Below, piece by piece: positions 54,355 to 64,000 of a DNA stretch of 64,000 bases. Position 1 is the first letter of the stretch, and every line of letters begins with the position of its first letter. The translations under genes were made by a program, and so were the position numbers. Origin of the DNA: Prorocentrum cordatum (Eukaryota; Sar; Dinophyceae; Prorocentrales; Prorocentraceae); assembly GCA_963575745.1 (NCBI GenBank), contig CAUYUJ010001714.1, positions 80,017 to 144,016 of the forward strand. Reading direction: 5' to 3'. Below the pieces are notes generated by a model, which did not search any database, was not told the DNA's origin, and worked only from the letters and a program-made list of their open reading frames with translations.

Positions 54355-54910
54355 CTGCGGGAGGCCCCCAGCGACGGCGAGGTCTCATCTGATTTGAATA
54401 GGGCGTCGCTCCGCAAGACCTTCCGGGAGCCCACGAAAGTGGCAACAGGTTCGCAGCTCGCAGCCCCCAGCGACGTCGAAGTCTCATCTGAGCTGAATAG
54501 GACGTCGCTCCGCTGGAGCTCCCAGGTGCCCTCGAAAGCGTCAACGATTTTACAGTTCGCAGCTCCCAGCGACGGCTAGGTCTCACCTCGTCTGAAAAGG
54601 ACGTCACCCAGCTTGGACCCCAGCGGCCCTCGAAAGCGGCGACAGTTTCGCAATTCGCGAGCCCCAGCGACGTCGCCCCGCAAGACCTCCTGGGAGCCCA
54701 CGAACATGGCGACAGCTTCTCAGTTCGCAGCCCCCAGCGACGGCGAAGTCCCATCTGATCCAAAAGGTTCGTCACTCTGCTGGACCTCCAGGTGCCCTCG
54801 AAAGTTGCGACAATTTCGCAATTCACAGCCCCCAGCGACAGCGAGGTCCCATCTGATCCGAAAAGGACGTCACTCCGCGGGAGCCCACAAAAGTGGCAAC
54901 AGTCCGAGCC
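54355..54910. repeat. Tandem repeat, period about 100 bp, six units
   Basis: CAGC(C)CCCAGCGACG boxes at about 54361, 54461, 54563, 54661, 54731 and 54829 are each followed by GTC(T/C)CATCTGA and CGTC(A/G)CTC(C/T)GC boxes and a CCCTCGAAAG or CCCACGAAAG box. Confidence 0.85.
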
Positions 54911-55139
54911 CCCCTGGGAGGACGTCGAGATAAGAGGAAGGCTGGCAGGCAGGTGCAAGCCAGGTAAAAGGCAGAAGTTGAGAGGAGCAGGGGAGAGAGG
55001 AGGAAGGCGGGAAGGAAGGAGTTGCGACCGCAGTGCAGTATTCAAAACGAAAACCCAACGCAGGAGGGCTGGAAACAGAAAATTAAATCATAGCGTGTTT
55101 GTAATGTACATGTTCTCGCCTTGTTCGTCTTCACAGCGT
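54911..55139. other. Unassigned sequence
   Basis: Nothing recognised. Confidence 0.4.
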
Positions 55140-55430
55140 CCACGCCGACCCAAGAGGTCCCTTTCCAAGACGGCACAAGAGGTCCCCGCGACGTCCCACG
55201 AGGTCCCCAAGAGGCCCACAGAGGCTCCCATAAACCCAACAAGACCCCAAGAAGCTCAACGAGGCCTCCCAAGAAGCCTGAGGACATCCCAAGATCCCCA
55301 AGAGGCCCCACGAGGCCCCGCGACGCTGCCGAGAAGCCTCCAAGAAGCCCCGAGAAGCCAACGAGAGCTTCCCGAAAGGCCCCGAAGTGGTCCTCGAGAG
55401 GCCCCGTGAGGGCATCGAGTCGACAAAGAC
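55140..55430. repeat. CCAAGA-type repeat family, locus 4
   Basis: CCCAAGAGG/CCCCAAGAAGC words, preceded by the TTCTCGCCTTGTTCGTCTTC marker resembling loci 1 and 3. Confidence 0.65.
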
Positions 55431-57189
55431 TGCGTTTCATGCTCATGTCCGTTCCCTGCCCACCTTCGCCCACACAGACTGCTTTTACTTTTGACGCCAC
55501 TTCCTTGTACACTCTAACGGCGCGTTGCGAAGCGGCTGCAGTCTGTTTGGCGCAACGCGCGCGATGCAATGTGGGTGATTCAATCAATGTGGTGCGGTCG
55601 GCGCGTGGCGCAATTCAGTCCAGGCCGTGCCGCTCTGCAGCATCGCTGGGCCTCTCTCGCAAGCGCGGTGGCGGATATGCGCGGCAACGCCACTGGATAC
55701 GATGTGAGGGCGTGTGGGAGTGAGGGCTTGTGGCGTCCCCGTTGGGAGCTTGACCCTTCGGCCATATTACCTTCTCCGCTGGGTCTGGACGGGGGGGGGG
55801 CGGGGGCCCGTGTGCGCCCAAGACGACCTCGTGTGCTTCGACCTTCTCCTAGATGGCGCAACATCGCCCTCGGGCTGCGGCGAGGAGAGCGGGCCCCCGC
55901 CAGGGCAGAGACGGAGAAGACAGCGCCAGGTCAACGCGGGGCGTCTCAGGCGAGGGGCACGCTTTTCTCTGGCGGCAAACAACCGAGGGCCAGAGTGAGG
56001 GGGCGGCCTACGCAAGTCCTCGACATCCGACGTCGCGCTTCTCCCCAGTAGCGTGTCGCTGGAGGGTTCTAGTGCCAGAGAGGGGCCACAGAAGAGTCCC
56101 ACAGGGGAGCGGAGAGCCCGTGCCCGCCCGATGCCAGCAGCCGGTTCGCCTAAGACTTTCTCACAAGTTGTAAAAGAATCGTGCTCCCGTCTCATCGCCA
56201 GCTACATGTTTGGTCCGGGCGGCCACGATCCCTTGTAACAAATACACTAAGGTGCATATGGCTGTGCTCCCACCCATGTCTCCTAGAGCCGACCTCCTAC
56301 TCCTCGAAACGCCTCTTCACCGTTGCTGCTATCAGGACGCTTTGCTGGTGCAGGTAAGTTTTCCAGCGTGGATCCCAAGAGGCCTGGACCCCTTCCAGGG
56401 GACCGGCCTTTGATCCTCAGCCATTTTCAGACGGGTCCCCAGGCCCAGCAAAGGCCCCCAGAGGCCGAATTCGGCCGAAAACCATCCGGCGTGATTTTGA
56501 CACGACGCGAGGATGTCAAGGGAGTAGGCGGTCTTCTGAGGTTGCAGGGGGACTGCTGGAAAAGGGGGCCAGCCCCGTGAAAGCGGTGCGCCCCGCGGGG
56601 GGCCTTCCCAAGAAGGCCGCCCAGCTGACCCTGCCCCGGAGGGGGAACGCTAAGGGGGGGGGGCCAGCTCAGGGGGGAAACATCGAGCTGGAATCGGCGA
56701 CACATCGCTGATGGATCGGCGATGGGCCCTCGATAGCGAATCCGCACGTTCCTGGGCGGGGCGGGCCATGAGGCCCTCATCGCCGATGAATAAGCGATCG
56801 GGGGTCGATGCATCCCCCTGGGCCAATCCCTCCCTGACATTGCCCCAAAGCCTCCATCTTTGCAAGCCCCTAGCCTTTTTGGCAGCTGGGTGACACGCAG
56901 GGCTCAAGGATGCGGCCGGCAACGGCCACGACGAGACCACCTCCCAGGTCGGACGAGAGGGGGGGAACTAGCAAAGCGGGGGCGCAGCGAACGAGCTCAC
57001 GCAGCTGGTCTTCCCAGCGCCTCCCAGCGCCGGTGGAGGCGTGTCGAAAAGAGCGCCCGGCGGCGGGGCGGAAAAAAGCAGCTGCATGCAATGCAACAGC
57101 TTTCGTTCCCGCCCCCCCTTCCCCAGTCCTAAGTCCTAAGACGAAGCCAGGACCAGGGAAAAATCTCAAAAATCGGACCAGGACCAACG
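55431..57189. other. Unassigned, with dispersed repeat copy 3 at 56390-56520
   Basis: No supported gene. The segment 56390-56520 is the third copy of the 150-bp dispersed family and is closest to 21445-21595. A GGCCTTC-CCAAGAAGGCC inverted repeat lies at about 56602-56620. Confidence 0.45.
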
Positions 57190-58020
57190 GGTGATCTATG
57201 AGATCTGGCGGTACTGGGAGGATGTATCGGGCGCCGCGGCCGCTACAGAGCGCTCCAGAACGCTCTGAGAGCGTTGAAGAACGCCCTGAGACGAGTTATC
57301 CTGGTCCTAGCACCGCCCGACCCCCGCGTTGGTTTCTGACACCGCGTGGATCGTTCAACCGTGAAAGATCGGCAACTTCTCGATCGCCAGATCGTTCCAT
57401 GTTGGCCGAGTCCACTGGCGGCGTTCAATCAACCTTCAACGCCTTCGCCGGGGTCGCCCCCGCGTCGCCACGACGCGAACCTACCGTACCCGCAGCCCTT
57501 TCCCCAGGACGAACCGGGAATCTATGAGATCTGGCGGTTCTGGGAGGATGTATCGGGCGCCGCGGCCACTCCAGAGCGCTCCAGAGAGCTCAGAGAGCGT
57601 GCCGGAACGCCTTGAAACGCGTCAACTATCCCGATCCTAGCCCCGCCCGACCCCGGCGTTGGTGTCTGATACCGCGTGGATAGTTCAATCTTGAACTATC
57701 GGCGGCGTTTCGATCGCCAGTCGTTCCATGTTGACCGAGTCTAGGCCACACGCGGCGTTCAACATTGAGAGCCTTGCCTGGGGTCGCCGCCGCGTCGCCA
57801 CGACACAGAACTACCGCACCCGCATCCCCATGACAAATCCTAACACGAAGCCAAGACCAGGACAAAATCGGACCTCTACCAACGGGGGATCTATGAGATC
57901 TGGCGGTTCTGGGAGGATGTATCGGGCGCCGCGGCCACTCCTGAGCGCTCCAGAACGATCTGAGAGCGTCCCAGAGCACTTTAGAATGATTTAAGCATCC
58001 CAGTCATAGCCCCGCCCGAC
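57190..58020. repeat. Tandem repeat, units of 327 and 368 bp
   Basis: ATCTATGAGATCTGGCGGT, then CTGGGAGGATGTATCGGGCG starts at about 57192, 57519 and 57887. Each is followed by GCGCCGCGGCC and GAGCGCTCCAGA. The first two units also share a GTTGGT-TCTGA-ACCGCGTGGAT block and a GTTCAA box. The third unit is incomplete. Confidence 0.85.
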
Positions 58021-58740
58021 AGCGTTCGTACCCGCCCCCCGCTGGGAAGCAAGAAGGTACCGATACCGCTACTCCTCGGACCTCTCCTGGGGTGCGTTGT
58101 GACCAGGATGTGGAGGCGAATCCGGCCGTGGCGACGAGGAGTGCGCAGCGGCACTGATACCTCTTCCTCTCCCGCCCCCGCTCCATGTCTGGACTTTTTC
58201 AATGCGGGGTCCCCAGGAGTCTCGACCCACTCCCCAGGACCAGCTTTCATCCTGAGTCGTTTTGTTGACAGTCCCGGGCCCCAGCGAGGGCCTCCAGAGG
58301 CCGACGACGGCGACAGACCTCCGTCTTGGTGCTCTCAAGACGTTGGATCTCTGGGCCTCCCCGCCTTCGTCCGACCCGACCCTCAGGGGGGCAGAGATGG
58401 CGGCGCGCCCAAGGGGTCGGAGGGAGGGGGAAGGCTTCTTAGAAGGAGGCCGCTTCTCAGAAGGCGCTGGCCTTACAGCTACAGATAAGGCCCGCGCCTC
58501 CTGAGAAGCAGGGCGCCTCTGGGAAGCCCCCCCCACCCTCACCCCACACCCCTCTGCGCGTGGCCGCGAGAGGGGGACGGGCGCAAAAGCCCTGGCTCAG
58601 AAGGTCTTGCGCGCCACAAGGCTCCGGATGTCCGTCTTGCCCTCCTTGGGCCGCGGCCAGGGCGGCGGGCCTTGCCCGCGAAGGAGAAACGCGGCAGCAA
58701 CGCCAGCGGGGGGCGGGGGGGGGGGGGGCGAACATACGCT
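58021..58740. other. Unassigned, with dispersed repeat copy 4 at 58210-58350
   Basis: No supported gene. Copy 4 of the 150-bp family is at 58210-58350. Several CTTCTCAGAAGG-type palindromes lie at about 58435-58460. Confidence 0.45.
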
Positions 58741-58863
58741 GAAGAGGAGGAGGAGGAGGAGGAGGAGGAGGAGGAGGGGAGGAGGAGGAGGGAGGGAGGA
58801 GGAGGAGGAGGAGGAAGAGGAGGAGGAGGAGGAGGAGGAGGAGGAGGAGGAGGAGGAGGAGGG
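58741..58863. repeat. (GGA)n microsatellite
   Basis: About 40 GGA units with few interruptions. Confidence 0.95.
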
Positions 58864-59544
58864 GGACGGTGGCGCGCCTGAGCGGCGGCGAGCTCCTGGA
58901 CACGGGGGGCCGCTCCTGGGGCCCTGGAGCGCCCCGAGTTTCGCCCCAGAGCCAGGAGGGGGGTACGCGGAAGAGGATAGCACGGTGGCGTGCCTGAGTG
59001 GCGGTGAGCTCCTGGACACGGGGGGGCGCTCTTGGGGCTCTGGAGGGTCCCCATCTCGTCCACAGAGAAGGGTCCCCACGTTCTGGCCTCCGCGCAAGAG
59101 GCCTCGGCCGCCTGTTCCCATGGATTGGAGGGGGGGGGGCCCCCCCGCTTCTCGGGTTGGATCCAGGAGCTCGGGCCTATCACACGGCGACGCCTTGCCT
59201 TGAGCATCCCTGACGCGGCCCATCATACTGGATTCAATTTTCCAGATCCGGACGACTAGCTTCCTCGACCTTCGTGGAGGGCTCAGGGGACTCTCTCGTG
59301 CTAGACCACATTGACACCCTGGGCAAGGGCCATGCAGGCTGATCCCTGGACTTCCAGGGGGCACCAGTGTGCCTCTTGGCCTGGCTGGAGGCCTTGGGCT
59401 CCAGCCAGGCCTGGAGGCTGGAGTGCCCAAGGAGCGGTGGGGATTCTCGGCCCTACGTTGGCATCCCCAGGACTCCCAAGCCCGCCTACCCAGAGCTCCG
59501 CCCCGCGCCCGGCCACGAGAGGAACTCTGCGTCGCTGCGATCTC
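58864..59544. other. Unassigned upstream region of the spliced-leader gene
   Basis: No supported gene. A GAGCTCCTGGACACGGGGGG(C) phrase occurs twice (about 58889 and 59006). Confidence 0.4.
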
Positions 59545-59609
59545 GCCCTCCTCCTCCTCCTCCTCCTCCTCCTCCTCCTCCTCCTCCTCCTCCTCTTCCT
59601 CCTCCTCCC
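59545..59609. repeat. CTC microsatellite upstream of the fossil spliced leader
   Basis: About 20 CTC/CCT units end directly at the fossil spliced leader. Confidence 0.9.
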
Positions 59610-59630
59610 CCGTAGCCATTTTGGCTCAAG
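59610..59630 (+). promoter_or_regulatory. Relict dinoflagellate spliced leader (DinoSL)
   Basis: CCGTAGCCATTTTGGCTCAA plus a final G match positions 2-22 of the 22-nt leader that dinoflagellates trans-splice onto mRNAs. Only the variable first base is not matched (C here, usually not C). In the genome such a leader copy next to a gene is the mark of an mRNA that was reverse-transcribed and reinserted. Confidence 0.92.
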
Positions 59631-59632
59631 TT

Positions 59633-59645
59633 GCCACCGCTCAAG
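59633..59645 (+). promoter_or_regulatory. Possible second, decayed leader relic
   Basis: GCCACCGCTCAAG resembles the leader's 3' end (GCCATTTTGGCTCAAG) with a small internal deletion. Tandem relics are expected after repeated rounds of retroposition. Confidence 0.4.
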
Positions 59646-59670
59646 CCAGCTGGGCAGGAGTAGCCCTGCC

Positions 59671-59691
59671 CCATTTTTGTTTCGCCTACAG
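59671..59691 (+). promoter_or_regulatory. Likely trans-splice acceptor of the downstream gene
   Basis: A pyrimidine-rich stretch (CCATTTTTGTTTCGCCTACAG) ends in AG at 59690-59691. Use of this site would give a 21-nt 5' UTR after the leader and remove both fossil leaders. Confidence 0.6.
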
Positions 59692-59712
59692 CCACACGCC
59701 GCTGTTGCCGCC

Positions 59713-60645
59713 ATGTCGTCCAGGACGCCCTGGGTTTTCAAAGAAAGAGTAGGAACTCCAGTTGACACTCATATTAAGTTGCTTTGCCCGCGTGGCAGAC
59801 CAGTTTGTTGGATCTGGCCAAACAGAATTGCTTCTCAACCATTCTGTAAGCGCGGTCTCCCTTGGCATGGGAAGAGTTCCCAACCACTTCCGCCTCCTCC
59901 GCCACCACCAGTAGCAGTGAAGACTGGACTCAAAGAAAAGCCCACTGCTGAGGTAGCATCTGGCAGTGAGAAGATTCAGTCCAAAGATAAGCCCACTGTT
60001 CAGGTAGAAGCCGACAGTGAGAAGGCGCATTCACCACCGCCGCCTCTTATGGCAGTGAAGTCTGATCCCAAGGTCAAGGCCACTGGTCAGGTAGAACCCG
60101 ACAGTGAGCAGGGCCAGGATTTCCAAGTCAGGCATCAGTTCAAGTTACTCATTTCGGATGTCTTCCAGCAGTACGAACCTCAAATGCTGGATCAGTTGGA
60201 CATGTTCTTGGACAAGTACAGGGGGAAAGAAAAGTACCTTTATTTGGCAGTATGCGATAAATTCAACGCCGAGCCTAAGGTGAAGGTTCAGATCTCTAAG
60301 GAAGACAGACTTCCAAATGTTTTGGGCAGTGGTAGCGATTCCGATTCACCTTCTGTCAGTGCAAAACATGTCGACCGTCCTCGTTCGACTTCTCCAGAGC
60401 ACGCTAGTAAGCGTGCAAAGGTTGGGCACAGTGATGCAGCCCCTTCCAATGATTCAGCCCCTTCCAATCCAAGACTTCTGGAGCTCAAGTGTGGTCTCCA
60501 GGCTATCAAGATCAAGCACCTCCAGCAGCAGCTGGAGACACTCCAGGTTGAGCTCAGTCGTGTAAAGAATCAAAACACAGCTTCAGGCAGTGCGCCTGTT
60601 CCTCGGAGGAGCAGATCCAGTTCAGGCTCCTCTTCTTCAAAATAA
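59713..60645 (+). CDS. Intronless protein with Pro-rich repeats, a short helical K-Y-x-G-x-E motif and a coiled coil
   Basis: 310 residues, start chosen as the first ATG after the acceptor (MSSRTPWVFK). The frame is open further upstream only through the microsatellite. Residues 1-55 form a compact segment with four Cys/Trp-rich positions (LLCPRGRPVCWIWPNRI). Residues 56-132 contain Pro runs and three degenerate repeats of the type AVKTGLKEKPTAEVASGSEK. Residues 137-190 form a helical unit (LISDVFQQYEPQMLDQLDMF, then DKYRGKEKYLYLAVCDKF). It resembles the short Y-x-P-x-K-L ... K-Y-x-G-x-E-x-x-L unit found in many protist proteins. Residues 205-252 are acidic and Ser-rich with SP sites. Residues 254-286 are a coiled coil (LLELKCGLQAIKIKHLQQQL). 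The tail is RRSRSSSGSSSSK. Third positions include many A and T, unlike all neighbouring frames, so this is a real gene. Function unknown. With its relict leader it is a probable expressed retrogene. Confidence 0.88.
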   Translation: MSSRTPWVFKERVGTPVDTHIKLLCPRGRPVCWIWPNRIASQPFCKRGLPWHGKSSQPLPPPPPPPVAVKTGLKEKPTAEVASGSEKIQSKDKPTVQVEADSEKAHSPPPPLMAVKSDPKVKATGQVEPDSEQGQDFQVRHQFKLLISDVFQQYEPQMLDQLDMFLDKYRGKEKYLYLAVCDKFNAEPKVKVQISKEDRLPNVLGSGSDSDSPSVSAKHVDRPRSTSPEHASKRAKVGHSDAAPSNDSAPSNPRLLELKCGLQAIKIKHLQQQLETLQVELSRVKNQNTASGSAPVPRRSRSSSGSSSSK

Positions 60646-61588
60646 ACGGAGAATCAATTGTCGATGGTAGCTCCCAAGTCATTCAGTTCAGCGGCAGAAT
60701 TTCTATTACATCGAGGGCAAAATAGGCTAGGTTGTTTATGGCTTAGTTGGGCGAAGTATATATGGCTACAGGTTCTTGGTAGAATCCTCAACCTTTTGTG
60801 TTGGTCAGTTCTCGCGTTTGGGAAGGACATTCGTCAGCTACCCAGAGTTCTTTCACCTTCACACGTTCCGTATCCTTTTGGCCAGAATGGCAGTACTGTG
60901 ACGCAGGTATGTTTCCTTGCTTCAGTTTTCTTTGTCAGGCGCTAGTTAGGGCAGCTGCATTTCAGCCCAGTTTGTTATTACTCTTATCAGGGGTCCAGGA
61001 AAGTCTGGCGAAGTAATCCCCTAGTCTTTCTTTTATTCATCCCTTATGGTGGGATGGTCATGTCTCGCTTTGCTATCTGGTCAGCCCATTAGAATGTGGG
61101 AAGTGAGTTACCCCAGTGCGTAGCAGTCGATCTCCTCCCCATCCCTTGCTCCTTCATGCATATCCCCTCCCTCCCTCCTCCCTCCAGACAGTTCAAGGAA
61201 TTGGCAGCCAGGTCGCAGGCGAAAGCATGTGGCCTTCCCTGGCGGGTCTTGCCATGGTCTCACCATGCCCGAAAGTCCGAACCTGCAAGTTGGCGTTCAG
61301 GGATTGTTCGAGTCTGGGGAGGAATTGGTGGGTGGGTTGGGAATCTCCTCCCCGTTCTGGGGAAGGTCTGCGTCGATCCGTCTGGCCTGGGCACGGCTCA
61401 TTAGAAGGTGGGCGGCGTTTAACCCGGGCTAGTGGTGTCAGGACGTTTTCCCTCTCCTCCTCTCCTCCTCCTGGGGTAGAGTTCGATGGAGCCGAATCGG
61501 AACTGGCAGCGCCCCAGGCAATGCCTGGGGGTCAGCTGCTGTCCGAGGAACGCGCCTGTGCTTTAGTTCATCCCCGAAGCGAATGTCA
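60646..61588. other. 3' flank of the retrogene, unassigned
   Basis: Less GC-rich than the surroundings. It may include the 3' UTR. No AATAAA signal would be expected in a dinoflagellate. No poly(A) relic directly after the stop. Confidence 0.4.
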
Positions 61589-61697
61589 AAAATGTCCTCC
61601 TCCTCCTCCTCCTCCAACTCCTCCTCCTCCTCCTCCTCCTCCTCCTCCTCCTCCTCCTCCTCCTCCTCCTCCTCCTCCTCCTCCTCCTCCTCCTCCT
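61589..61697. repeat. (CTC)n microsatellite
   Basis: About 36 CTC/CCT units, nearly pure. Confidence 0.95.
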
Positions 61698-63640
61698 GCC
61701 CTCTCCCGCTCTCCCCTGGCCCACCCCGCCTCCCACCGTGGCCCCCCGCATGTGCGCGTAGCGCGTCGGCATCTGCCTGCCCTGCCTGCCCCCCTCCGCC
61801 CCCGCAGCCCTCGCCCGCGACCGAGCCGCAGCGACGACCGACGCTGGTGGCCGATGGCGAGCAGGGTCTCTCGGGCCCGCGGGCGGCCAGGGGGGCCTCT
61901 CGGAGCGCGCGGACGTCGCGCGCGTGGGGGGGGGGGGCGCCCTCGCAGCTTCGGGAGGGGCTCCAAGTCGCCCGGTCGGTCGAGGAGCTCGGCGCGTGGA
62001 CGCCCCAGCTCCCCAAGCCGCGGGACGCCGCAGCGTCCACACGCCGAGCTCCCTCGCCAAGCCCCATGGCTCCCTGGCCGACCAGACGGCGTGGTGTGCT
62101 CATCGAGCCTCTCCGAGCCTCCGAAGCCTGCAGCCCCGCACCCCCTGGGACCCCAAGGACTTGGCCAGGCTTGCCGGGTGGGCCGCTCGCCGCGGCGCGC
62201 GGGGAGCGCCTCGACGCCCTCGGTCGCCCCACCCCGCCCTGCAGTTGGGGGGGGCCAGAGGTGGGACTGCCTGGCACGAGCTGGCGGCACGCACGAGGGG
62301 GCGGCGCCCTCCGAGGCTTGGGGGCGGCCTCCCGAGGAGCCCTGGGAGGGATCCAGAAGGCAGGGGGGGGGGGCCTGACGGCGGGCGTTGGAAAGATCGA
62401 GATGGCGCGCAACATCGATCTCCGAAGAGCACACCGCTGTCCCTGCGAGGCGATACCCCCGCGAGGGCCCCTTCTGTGCACGTTGTCACCCCCTGCGGGG
62501 GCTGCTTCGGTGCACGCCATCCCCAAGGTGGGGGACAGCGCCTGGTAGGCGGGCGCCAGCTATCCCCAAGGTGCGGCGCCACATCGCACGCTATCTTCCC
62601 AACACCAGCCGTAGAGGCCCTCTCGGATGCTGAGAAGCCGTATTGGAAAGCCCAGGGCTCCTCTGAGAGGGCCCCCAGCTTTGTAGTGAGCCCACGAAGG
62701 ACGTACGCGCCCAACCACGAACATGAACACGGCCCCAGTCAGCGAGACCAGCTGCGTGATACGAACGTTCGCGCAACACGTACTCTCGAAACCAATGTGG
62801 ATTCGTGTACGTGTACGTCCTTCTTTCGCTGGCCGTCTCGGAGCTTCACGCCCTCCTCCGTGCGCGCCGCCGATAGGACAGAACGGGGACCTGAGGGAAG
62901 CGCGCCCAGGACCCCAGGGCTTGCACCAGGACCAACTCTTCATCCTGAGCCGCTCCGCGCGATCCCGGGGCCTCGTGGGGAACGGCCCCGAGAGGCCAGG
63001 AATGGGAAAAAGCTCCTCTGGGCCTTTCCCCTGGAACCCCGTTCTCTTCATGGTGGCTCGTCCACCTCGCTCCCCAGAGGGGAGCAGGAGGCCGGACTGC
63101 AGACGAGCATGTGGGGCGGGCCGGTGGACCTGCGGGGACCCTCTGGAAGGCTGCCGTCGCGCGGGAAGCGCGCTTCGCGACAAGGGGGGGCCGCAGTCCC
63201 ACCCGCTGCGCTCCTCGTACTCCTGCTTCGAGATCGCCACCTGCACCGGAGAGAGGCAGAGGAAGGGAGTCGAGTCGGGAAGAGTGTGGGGGTGAGGGCT
63301 GTTGCAGCCAAGAGGGGTGCCTGGAAGGATTTAGGAGGAGGGGACTCGAGACGAGAGGGCGTGCTGCAGCTTGCTTGATGCACCCTGCGTGCAACTCTTT
63401 AATCCTGCGTTTGCCCTGGTCCTCTTCCTGTTCCTCCTCTGCTTGTGTGCTCGGCGGGGCCGTGCGCGGCAACCATCTGGCACGTAGCAGGCGCTGGCGG
63501 CGGAGAAGCGGTGGGAAAAGGCAGAACCGCGGCGGGAGGAGAACGAGCCGAGAGGCAGAGAAGACAAGCACAGAGGGCTGCTGCTACTCCTCCTGGTGAC
63601 TCCTCCTCCTCCACCACAGCCACCTACTCTTGCTCCTCCT
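61698..63640. other. Unassigned, with dispersed repeat copy 5 at 62890-63030
   Basis: No supported gene. All six frames are partly open because of high GC. CCAGGACCAACTCTTCATCCTGAG and a CCCGAGAGGCC box at 62890-63030 identify copy 5 of the 150-bp family. Confidence 0.4.
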
Positions 63641-63644
63641 TTGA

Positions 63645-63745
63645 AGCCTCCGACGACGACGACGACGACGACGACGGCGGCGACGACGACGACGACCACG
63701 ACGACGACGCCGACGACCACGACGACGACGACGACGACGACGACC

Positions 63746-63777
<32 letters not shown>

Positions 63778-63805
63778 AACGACAACGACGATTACGACGA
63801 CCATG
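63645..63805. repeat. (GAC)n microsatellite
   Basis: About 50 GAC units with GGC, CAC and GCC variants. Confidence 0.95.
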
Positions 63806-64000
63806 ACGACGGCAAGGACGTCTGCGGCGGCGACGACGGCGTGCCGAGGAGGAGGGAGCCGCCTGGTCGAACGTCGACAGGGACGCGAACATGGACCCGC
63901 CGATCCAGGCGGCGTAGCGCCTCTGCGAGTCCACACAGGGGTCCACCTGAGAGGAGGCAGGCGCGCGGCTGGGATTGCAAGTGATCGAGGCGCTTCCAGG

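Noticed and set aside
1-64000. tRNA, rRNA or SL-RNA genes
   Set aside because: No T-loop (GTTCRANYC) with a matching acceptor stem, no 5S or rRNA core and no leader followed by a GT donor were seen.

Overview
The window looks like nuclear DNA of a dinoflagellate. The strongest evidence is a 21-nt match to the dinoflagellate trans-spliced leader (DinoSL) at 59610-59630, directly upstream of an intronless gene. Supporting evidence is the set of decayed reverse-transcriptase (RT) elements, the GC-rich base composition, the very low gene density and the abundance of simple and dispersed repeats. The species cannot be fixed from sequence alone. There are no bacterial operons, tRNAs, rRNAs or CRISPR arrays.

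Layout. 1-544: one exon-like open frame (minus) running off the left edge. 1.0-1.5, 6.7-7.0 and 9.8-10.6 kb: CCGGAA-type minisatellite. 1.99-6.55 kb: a minus-strand non-LTR element (A: endonuclease, RT, zinc fingers, C-terminal domain). Its 5' half plus upstream minisatellite is duplicated in tandem (3891-7008 and 7026-10129). 10.6-16.6 kb: repeats and little else, apart from a coding-like segment at 15.1-15.65 kb. 16.7-18.55 kb: 3' end of a second element type (D, with RNase H). 19.4-21.1 kb: a large imperfect palindrome. 21-25.4 kb: microsatellites and tandem repeats. 25.57-30.38 kb: the best-preserved non-LTR element (B). 31.1-37.3 kb: on the plus strand, a decayed Penelope-like element with an N-terminal GIY-YIG endonuclease, RT and a flanking pair of pseudo-LTR-like direct repeats. 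It also encloses an RD-rich ORF. 37.5-42.4 kb: an RGG-rich exon-like fragment, then a CCAAGA-type repeat, poly(A) and a 1.8-kb CAGCCT array. 42.5-50.7 kb: a large, badly decayed element (C) whose endonuclease domain is split by a 2-kb CpG-dense block. 51-59.5 kb: several tandem and dispersed repeat families. 59.6-60.65 kb: the one convincing host gene, a probable mRNA-derived retrogene carrying a fossil spliced leader. 61-64 kb: microsatellites and unassigned sequence.

Reading: the window is mainly a graveyard of at least four retroelement lineages. None of them is intact. Two of them (A and B) share an unusual architecture: an EEP-type endonuclease lacking the motif-I glutamate, then RT, C2H2 zinc fingers and a shared C-terminal domain. 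The Penelope-like element has the permuted order GIY-YIG first, RT second. The host gene shows the outcome of reverse transcription acting on a trans-spliced mRNA, followed by use of a new splice acceptor. Repeat borders, homopolymers and a 3.1-kb duplication cluster around the retroelements.

Limits: residue motifs were read by eye from translations. No database search, alignment score or dating was possible. Most short open frames in this GC-rich, stop-poor DNA are noise and were not listed.
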